Below are positions 21,932-26,986 of a stretch of 26,986 nt of DNA, piece after piece. Position 1 is the first letter of the stretch, and each line of letters begins with the position of its first letter. This DNA comes from an uncultured Eubacteriales bacterium (GTDB taxonomy: Bacteria > Bacillota > Clostridia > UMGS1883). The DNA lies in contig CAJJUC010000012.1 in NCBI GenBank assembly GCA_905195005.1, positions 1 through 26,986 on the forward strand, in the 5' to 3' direction. The notes under the pieces are model-generated. The model saw only the letters and a program-made list of their open reading frames with translations. It did no database searches and was not told where the DNA came from. Made by a program: the position numbers and the translations under genes.

Positions 21932-24305
21932 ACACAATCTCTCCGTCCGAAACGGCGGCGGTTATCTTTTTCGGCCTGCCGCCGCGGATAATTATATCCG
22001 AAAGCTTATCTTCGATTTTCCGCTCAATCAGGCGGCGCAGCGGCCGCGCACCCATATGCTTCGCCGCAGCTTCATCAACAAGCTTTTCGCGCACCTCGTC
22101 CCCTGCAACGAGCGACATTCCTTTTTCCGCAAGCATTTCGTTAAGCTCGCCGAGCATAATATCGAGAATGCCGAGCATTTCGCTTCGGCTGAGCTCTCCG
22201 AACACAACAATTTCATCAACGCGGTTGAGAAATTCCGGGCGGAAGATTGCCTTCAGCGCACGCATAACCTTTTCACTTCTTTGGCTGCTCGCGCTTTCCG
22301 CAAACCCTATGCCGCTGCCCTTCCAGTCGCTTCCGGCGTTGCTGGTCATCACAATAACGGCGTTTTCAAAGCTGACAACCTTTCCGTGACTGTCCGTCAC
22401 GCGTCCGTCGTCAAGTATCTGCAGAAGAACATTCATAACATCGGGGTGAGCCTTTTCAATCTCATCGAACAAAATCACGCAGTAAGGCTTTCTGCGAACC
22501 TTTTCGGTGAGCTGCCCGGCGTCATCGTACCCGACATATCCCGGGGGCGAACCGATAAGCTTTGACACTGTGTGTTTTTCCATAAATTCCGACATGTCAA
22601 CGCGGATAAGCGAATCCTCCGAATCAAAAAGCTCAATTGCGAGCTGTTTGACAAGCTCCGTTTTTCCGACGCCGGTCGGACCGACGAAGATGAAGCTTGC
22701 AGGGCGGCGTTTTTTCGAAAGCTGCGCGCGCGAGCGGCGGATTGCGCGGCTGACAGCGCTGACCGCGTTATCTTGCCCGATAATTCTTTCGTGCAGTCTT
22801 TCCTCAAGCTTTAAAAGTCTTTCTGTTTCCGCCTCGGTTATTTTGCGGACGGGAATTTTCGTCCAGTCCTCAACAACGCGCGCAATGTCCTCCGTTGTGA
22901 GATAAACGTCCTTTTCTTGATTCTTTATGTTGTCAAGCTCGTTTTGCAGCGAGCACTCCTTCGTTTTCAGCTCTGCGAGCCTTGCAAAATCCTCCTCGCT
23001 CTGCTCCGAGCTGCATTGCTCCTCAAACTGCTCACGCTCGTTTTTTGCCGCTTCAAGCGCTTTTGCGGCGCGAGCCTGCGCTGCAAGCAGTGCGTTTTTA
23101 AGATTTGCGCGGCTGCCTGCTTCGTCAATAAGGTCAATTGCCTTGTCGGGAAGAAACCGCCCCGTGATATATCTTGTCGAAAGATTTACCGCCGCTCTTA
23201 TAACCTCATCGGGTATTCTGACCTTGTGATAGTCCTCGTAATACTGCTTTATTCCGAGAAGAACCTCAACCGTTTCCTCCGGCGATGGCTCTTCAACGAT
23301 AACCGTCTGAAATCTTCTTTCAAGCGCGGAATCCTTTTCGATAAATTTGCGGTACTCCGTAAGCGTTGTTGCGCCGATTACCTGAATTTCGCCCCGTGCA
23401 AGCGCCGGTTTAAGGATATTCGCGGCGCTCATCGCGCCCTCCGCGTCGCCTGCGCCGACAATATTGTGCAGCTCATCGATAACAAGAATGATATTTCCGA
23501 GCTTCTTCGTTTCCTCGATAATGCCCTTGAGCCGCGCTTCAAACTGACCGCGGTACTGAGTTCCGGCAACAATCGCCGTAAAATCAAGCAAATATATTTC
23601 CTTGTCGAGCAGCTTTTCCGGCACATTCCCGGCAGCTATTCTTTCGGCAAGTCCCTCCGCAATCGCCGTTTTTCCGACGCCGGGCTCACCGAGCAGCGCA
23701 GGGTTGTTCTTCGTTCTGCGAGACAGTATCTGCAAGACACGACGAATCTCGTCATCTCGCCCGATCACAGGGTCGAGCTTTCCTTCTTTGGCCTTTTCGG
23801 TTAGGTCAACCGTGTATTTCTTTAGGGCTTCACGATTGTTCTCAGCTTCGGGATTGTCCACTTTTTCACCTCCGCGCACGGATAAAATTGCATTTTCTAG
23901 GCTCGGTTTATTGAGGCCTTCCTCTTGCGCAAGGTGTGCGGCGTCACACTTGCTGTCGCATAAAGCTAAAAGGAAGAGATCGGTGGAAATGAATTTATCG
24001 CCGAGTCTTTCGGCCTCCCTTTCCATCGAATTAAGAATTGCCATCAACTCACGGCTGATTTGGACATTGTCGGCAGCTCCGGAAACTTCCGGCAGTTTGC
24101 CGATCGCTTCCTTCACCTTACGTTCGAGTTCTCTGACTCTCACGCCGGAGCGCTCTAAGAGCGTCCTTCCGGTGCCCTCGGTGTCCTTTAATACCGCAAG
24201 CAGCAAGTGAAGCGGATCGATGTACTGCTGGGAACGCTCAACAGCCATCGATTGTGCTTCTCCGAGCAACTCTTGGAACCGAGTTGTAAATTGATCTTGA
24301 CGCAT
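21924..24305 (-). CDS. Hybrid Clp AAA+ ATPase: ClpB-type N-terminus fused to ClpC-type body
   Basis: The 793-residue frame is open throughout. Residues 1-189 are ClpB-like: Clp_N repeats, then ALKKYTVDLTEKAKEGKLDP and GRDDEIRR, as in betaproteobacterial ClpB. Walker A1 GEPGVGKT is at 206-213 and Walker A2 GPTGVGKT at 542-549. From about residue 215 the protein is ClpC-like. Only about 110 residues lie between the first and second ATPase domains (ClpB has about 185 with its long coiled coil). The second domain carries the ClpP-docking tripeptide Ile-Gly-Phe at 666-668. Base use also changes: codons such as CGT, TCT and CCT dominate upstream. AAAGGAG lies 12 bases before the ATG. It is probably an assembly or natural chimera, so neither clpB nor clpC is a safe name. 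Confidence 0.85.
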   Translation of the reverse strand: MRQDQFTTRFQELLGEAQSMAVERSQQYIDPLHLLLAVLKDTEGTGRTLLERSGVRVRELERKVKEAIGKLPEVSGAADNVQISRELMAILNSMEREAERLGDKFISTDLFLLALCDSKCDAAHLAQEEGLNKPSLENAILSVRGGEKVDNPEAENNREALKKYTVDLTEKAKEGKLDPVIGRDDEIRRVLQILSRRTKNNPALLGEPGVGKTAIAEGLAERIAAGNVPEKLLDKEIYLLDFTAIVAGTQYRGQFEARLKGIIEETKKLGNIILVIDELHNIVGAGDAEGAMSAANILKPALARGEIQVIGATTLTEYRKFIEKDSALERRFQTVIVEEPSPEETVEVLLGIKQYYEDYHKVRIPDEVIRAAVNLSTRYITGRFLPDKAIDLIDEAGSRANLKNALLAAQARAAKALEAAKNEREQFEEQCSSEQSEEDFARLAELKTKECSLQNELDNIKNQEKDVYLTTEDIARVVEDWTKIPVRKITEAETERLLKLEERLHERIIGQDNAVSAVSRAIRRSRAQLSKKRRPASFIFVGPTGVGKTELVKQLAIELFDSEDSLIRVDMSEFMEKHTVSKLIGSPPGYVGYDDAGQLTEKVRRKPYCVILFDEIEKAHPDVMNVLLQILDDGRVTDSHGKVVSFENAVIVMTSNAGSDWKGSGIGFAESASSQRSEKVMRALKAIFRPEFLNRVDEIVVFGELSRSEMLGILDIMLGELNEMLAEKGMSLVAGDEVREKLVDEAAAKHMGARPLRRLIERKIEDKLSDIIIRGGRPKKITAAVSDGEIVCE
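23660..23745 (-). other. Junction between the two source sequences
   Basis: Before about 23,745 (in reading direction) the protein and base use match the moaE-moeA-mobB-thrC side. After about 23,660 they match the miaB-mutS side. The stretch between encodes the segment from IRRVLQIL through the first Walker A to AEGLA, the most conserved part of Clp ATPases. Both parents would be nearly identical here, and assemblers or recombination could switch. The precise breakpoint cannot be placed by eye. Confidence 0.75.
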
Positions 24306-24419
24306 AAGAGTTTGAATCTCCTTTTGTTAAGGAAACATTCGGAATCAACTCCTGTTCCCCTATGCGTCTATTCTGAAGAGTCCGCGGAGACGGACGTGCG
24401 TTTTTCTCTTATTTTGAGC

Positions 24420-24869
24420 TTATTTGGTCCACCTGGATTTTGCAGCTTCGTCGGTCTCTTTGGCCTGTACCCAACGGGTGCCCTCGCCCACCTTTTCCTT
24501 CTTCCAGAACGGGGCTTCGGTCTTTAAGTAGTCAATAATGAACTCGCAGGCTTTAAATGCTTCCCCGCGATGGGCGCCGGAAACGCCGACAAAAACGATC
24601 TGATCCGTGGCGAATAATTCGCCGACACGATGAATCACGGTCGCATCCATAATGTCCCAGCGCTTCTTTGCCTCTTCCACAATGGCCGTAAGGGCTTTTT
24701 CGGTCATGCCGGGATAGTGCTCCAACGTCATGGAAGCGACCTCGTCACCTTCGTTAAGGTCGCGAACCGTGCCTAAAAACATCACGACGGCGCCGACTTT
24801 GGGAGACGCATGCAGTGCCGCTACTTCAGCCTGAACATCAAAGTCTTCTGTTTGAACTGCAATCTTCAT
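24420..24869 (-). CDS. moaE: Molybdopterin synthase catalytic subunit MoaE
   Basis: MoaE, with the sulfur carrier MoaD, inserts two sulfurs into precursor Z to make molybdopterin. The 149-residue protein has FLGTVRDLNEG, EHYPGMTEK, IHRVG, a HRGEAFKACEF segment and DYLKTEAPFWKKE with the active-site lysines. The start at 24869 has AGAGG about 6 bases upstream and follows moeA with a 9-base gap. The small moaD gene, often placed between moeA and moaE, is missing here. A 114-base gap separates it from the Clp gene; it contains the Clp Shine-Dalgarno site but no promoter I can defend. Confidence 0.95.
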   Translation of the reverse strand: MKIAVQTEDFDVQAEVAALHASPKVGAVVMFLGTVRDLNEGDEVASMTLEHYPGMTEKALTAIVEEAKKRWDIMDATVIHRVGELFATDQIVFVGVSGAHRGEAFKACEFIIDYLKTEAPFWKKEKVGEGTRWVQAKETDEAAKSRWTK

Positions 24870-24878
24870 TGACGCCTC

Positions 24879-26072
24879 TTATAAGTTGAATTCTGTGAAT
24901 GGGATGTAGGTCACCAAATCGCCCTTCTTCAAGTCAGCTTCAGCCGGAATGTCGGCTAAGCCATCTGCCCAGGTGCAGGAGCTGAGCACTGCCGAGTTTT
25001 GAGTTCGGTAGTTTTCCAGCTCTCCGGCGCCGTTGCGGCGGACACGGATGAATTCGCGGCGGGATCCGCACTTGTAATCAAAGGCCAGCGGAAGGATATA
25101 ACCCTTCACATCAATCTGGCCGCGACCGGAAAGTTTAAGAATCAGCGGCTGAGCAAACAGCAGGAAGGTCACAAAGCCGGAGACGGGATTGCCGGGAAGG
25201 CCGATAAACGGAACGCCGCGAACTTCACCTTTGGCGACCGGTTTGCCCGGCTTCATGGCGATGCGCCACATCTGCATCTTACCGAGCTCTTCAACGGCTC
25301 GGCGAATAAAGTCGGCTTCGCCTACGCTCATGCCGCCGCTGGTCAGAATGAAATCAGACTTGCGTGAGGCTTTACGGAAAGCTTCCAGAGTTGCTTCAAA
25401 CGTATCAGGAATATTGCCGTAATCCACCACATCGCAGCCCAGCTGATGGAGCAGTCCGCGCAGGACAAAGCGGTTGGAGTTGTAGATGCCGCCCTCGACA
25501 AGCTTTTCTCCCGGCATCGCGAGTTCATCACCGGTGAAGAAAAGCGAAACACGAATCGGACGATAAACCTTAACTGTGGAAACGCCGATGCTCGCGGCAA
25601 CGCCGAGCGCCGGAGGCGTTAAGCGGTCGCCCTTCTTCAATACAGTCTGGCCGACATCAATATCGCAGCCTGCTCTTCGAATCCAGGCACCGGCTTTAGG
25701 ATCACAATGGAATTCAACGCTGCCGTCTTCCATCTCGGAAGCTTCTTCCTGAGGTATAACCGCATCGGCTCCCGGAGGGATGGGGGCGCCGGTGAAGATG
25801 CGGGCGACAGTGTCGGGTTCAAGTTCAGTACCGACGTGGCCGGCAAAAATTCGCTGAGAAACCGGGAAATTGCGGCGACCGCCTGCAAAATCGGCGCAGC
25901 GAACGGCATATCCGTCCATCTGAGAATTATCCAGAGGAGGGACTTTAATTTCGGAGACGATGTCTTGGGCGAGGATCTTGCCTGCCGAATAAAGGGTCAC
26001 CATATCTTCTACTTCGGCAACCGCCTCCGCACCTTCCAAAATCTTTGCTTTTGCTTGTTCAACTGTCAGCAT
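24879..26072 (-). CDS. moeA: Molybdopterin molybdenumtransferase MoeA
   Basis: MoeA inserts molybdate into adenylylated molybdopterin. The 397-residue protein has the family segment PPLDNSQMDGYAV at residues 45-57. The central MoCF-binding domain has TSGGMSVGEADF and GLPGNPVSGFVTF, and the C-terminal domain IV includes REFIRVRR. The length is normal. The ATG at 26072 has GGAG about 10 bases upstream and overlaps the mobB 3' end by 7 bases. This points to one mobB-moeA-moaE transcription unit. Confidence 0.95.
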   Translation of the reverse strand: MLTVEQAKAKILEGAEAVAEVEDMVTLYSAGKILAQDIVSEIKVPPLDNSQMDGYAVRCADFAGGRRNFPVSQRIFAGHVGTELEPDTVARIFTGAPIPPGADAVIPQEEASEMEDGSVEFHCDPKAGAWIRRAGCDIDVGQTVLKKGDRLTPPALGVAASIGVSTVKVYRPIRVSLFFTGDELAMPGEKLVEGGIYNSNRFVLRGLLHQLGCDVVDYGNIPDTFEATLEAFRKASRKSDFILTSGGMSVGEADFIRRAVEELGKMQMWRIAMKPGKPVAKGEVRGVPFIGLPGNPVSGFVTFLLFAQPLILKLSGRGQIDVKGYILPLAFDYKCGSRREFIRVRRNGAGELENYRTQNSAVLSSCTWADGLADIPAEADLKKGDLVTYIPFTEFNL

Positions 26073-26593
26073 TTCCGTGTTTCTCCGTCTTCGAGACCAA
26101 GCTCTCGAACTATGAAGCGAGTAATGGTTTCGGCATCATTTATATCAAAAATCGGCAGATTTCCAAATGCCGGGTGTGTCGTATCGGTCAAGACCGCAGC
26201 GATGCGCTTGTCGTGTGCGCAAATCGGTGTTTCATGCCGTTCGAGCTTGCGCCAAACCTCCAGACGAAGCGCTTCCTGCTCTTCGGTCTTAAAGCCTTCG
26301 ACAATCACGATGTCCGCAGGATCTAAATGACGAATTAAATCCGACAGCGTGGGCTTTTCTTTCGGCGTCTCGGTGAGCATGGCCCAGCGTTCGTCGGTAT
26401 GCACAATAACCTGCGTCGCACCTGCTTCACGAAAACGATAAGAATCCTTCCCGGGCTTATCGATATCGACATTGTGATGGGCGTTTTTAACGGCCGAGAC
26501 TTTGAGGCCGCGCTCAGCGAGCAGCGCGATGATTTTTTCGATCAGGGTAGTTTTGCCGCTGCCGGAGTATCCAACAAAATTAACAATCTTCAT
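26066..26593 (-). CDS. mobB: Molybdopterin-guanine dinucleotide biosynthesis protein MobB
   Basis: MobB is a GTP-binding helper of the MobA step, which makes molybdopterin guanine dinucleotide. The 175-residue protein begins MKIVNFVGYSGSGKTT (P-loop at 8-15). It continues with the family features KNAHHNVDIDKPGKDSYRFREAGA, ERWAMLTETP and DIVIVEGFK. The first Met matches the family start. The ATG directly follows the T-tract of the thrC terminator, and I see no Shine-Dalgarno site. The presence of MobB suggests bis-MGD enzymes in the source genome, which is inference. Confidence 0.94.
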   Translation of the reverse strand: MKIVNFVGYSGSGKTTLIEKIIALLAERGLKVSAVKNAHHNVDIDKPGKDSYRFREAGATQVIVHTDERWAMLTETPKEKPTLSDLIRHLDPADIVIVEGFKTEEQEALRLEVWRKLERHETPICAHDKRIAAVLTDTTHPAFGNLPIFDINDAETITRFIVRELGLEDGETRKC

Positions 26594-26625
26594 AAAAACA
26601 AAAAGGCCTGCGGTTAAGCAAGCCT
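26594..26625 (-). terminator. Rho-independent terminator of thrC
   Basis: Read on the minus strand, an 8-bp stem AGGCTTGC / GCAGGCCT (with one G-U pair) has the 6-base loop TTAACC. It is followed by TTTTTGTTTTT, which runs up to the mobB start codon. It stands 15 bases past the thrC stop. The stem occupies 26604-26625. Confidence 0.8.
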
Positions 26626-26639
26626 CTTCAAATTAAAAC

Positions 26640-26986
26640 TTATTTCCCGACGTCATGCTCGGCGAGGAAATTTTTAACCAACTGCGCATCCGCAGGCATT
26701 TCCAGCACTTTCTGCGGTTTTTCGAGCAGATCTTCGTAGCCGGCCGGAACCGGAGGTTCAAAGCCGACGGCTTCTTTAATCGTAGCTGCAAATTTAGCAG
26801 GTAATGCGGTTTCCAAACAAATGGTCTTTACACCCGGGATTCGTTCTTTCATTGCCGCATTGATGCCGTCCGCTGTGTGCGGATCCACAAGGAAGCCGTA
26901 CTGATCCCAAACGCGCTTGATGCAGGCCAAACGGTCGGCGTGGGTGCTTCTGGAAGCGGTAAAGCCGCTTGCCTTCACAGCTGCCC
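26640..26986 (-). CDS. thrC: Threonine synthase, C-terminal part (cut at the window edge)
   Basis: Threonine synthase makes threonine from O-phosphohomoserine with PLP. About 115 C-terminal residues are present. The frame stays open to the right edge, so the gene is cut by the window rather than truncated, and the GTG at 26978 is not a true start. The stretch KASGFTASRSTHAD and the following DPHTADG match the C-terminal part of the long proteobacterial and yeast-type threonine synthases. Its place next to mobB, moeA, moaE and clpB matches the betaproteobacterial arrangement hom-thrC-moeA-moaD-moaE-clpB. Confidence 0.85.
   Translation of the reverse strand, partial: AAVKASGFTASRSTHADRLACIKRVWDQYGFLVDPHTADGINAAMKERIPGVKTICLETALPAKFAATIKEAVGFEPPVPAGYEDLLEKPQKVLEMPADAQLVKNFLAEHDVGK

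Noticed and set aside
22917..23804. 295-codon plus-strand frame
   Set aside because: It is antisense to the Clp ATPase domains and has no recognisable domain or ribosome site.
21924..24305. Annotation as an ordinary ClpB disaggregase
   Set aside because: The long coiled-coil middle domain is missing and a ClpP-docking Ile-Gly-Phe tripeptide is present, so the body is ClpC-type.
24380..24395. Hairpin GTCCG/CGGAC after moaE as a terminator
   Set aside because: The stem is only 5 bp and the minus-strand sequence after it has no T-run, so termination of moaE transcripts is not supported.
24306..24419. Heat-shock (sigma-32) promoter before the Clp gene
   Set aside because: A CCCCTAT stretch exists, but on the plus strand. 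On the coding strand no convincing -35/-10 pair with correct spacing was found.

Overview
The window reads as two unrelated bacterial segments joined inside one Clp ATPase gene. Bases 1 to about 23,700 look like a gut-type Clostridia genome, probably Oscillospirales-like. The evidence is the gene order miaB-ylbF-mutS-mutL-miaA-hfq and yggS-sepF-ylmH-lspA-rluD, purine-rich Shine-Dalgarno sites, GTG and TTG starts, and a ClpC-type Clp body. Bases from about 23,700 to the right edge look like a Burkholderiales genome, possibly Sutterellaceae. That block reads thrC-mobB-moeA-moaE followed by the 5' end of clpB, which resembles the betaproteobacterial order hom-thrC-moeA-moaD-moaE-clpB. The most economical reading is a chimeric metagenomic contig joined at the conserved first Walker A region. 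A real recombinant gene cannot be excluded from sequence alone.

Region by region. (1) 28-4682, plus strand: a sigma-A-like promoter drives a four-gene Gld-type ABC operon made of an ATPase, an ABC-2 permease, a GldG-like auxiliary protein and a DUF4340-like protein. The genes overlap or nearly touch. (2) 4683-5332: 650 bp without a credible gene. It holds a MITE-like element with a repeated 19-bp flank and several nested inverted repeats, then a 42-bp perfect palindrome that can terminate transcription from both sides. (3) 5333-21931, minus strand: sixteen tightly packed genes, transcribed leftward: icd-like, ogg, miaB, ylbF, mutS, mutL, miaA, hfq, an HlyD-like adaptor, yggS, sepF, ylmH, lspA, an rluD-type gene, metG and tatD. 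Most gaps are under 40 bp and several starts overlap the preceding stop, which suggests extensive co-transcription and translational coupling. The theme is DNA repair (Ogg, MutS, MutL, TatD), tRNA and rRNA modification or charging (MiaA, MiaB, RluD, MetG), RNA binding (Hfq, YlmH) and division or envelope (SepF, LspA, HlyD-like). (4) 21924-24305: the hybrid Clp gene. (5) 24420-26986: molybdenum-cofactor genes moaE, moeA and mobB, a rho-independent terminator, and the 3' part of thrC, which runs off the right edge.

Notable points besides the hybrid are: a gene resembling isopropylmalate/isocitrate dehydrogenase that has lost the catalytic metal-binding aspartates; an Ogg with the Asn-Asn-Asn lesion-pocket motif replaced by Arg-Ser-Ser; a YlbF-family protein with a terminal cysteine cluster next to miaB; and a mobB start codon that abuts the T-tract of the thrC terminator and has no visible Shine-Dalgarno site. 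I see no tRNA, rRNA, CRISPR array, transposase or prophage gene.
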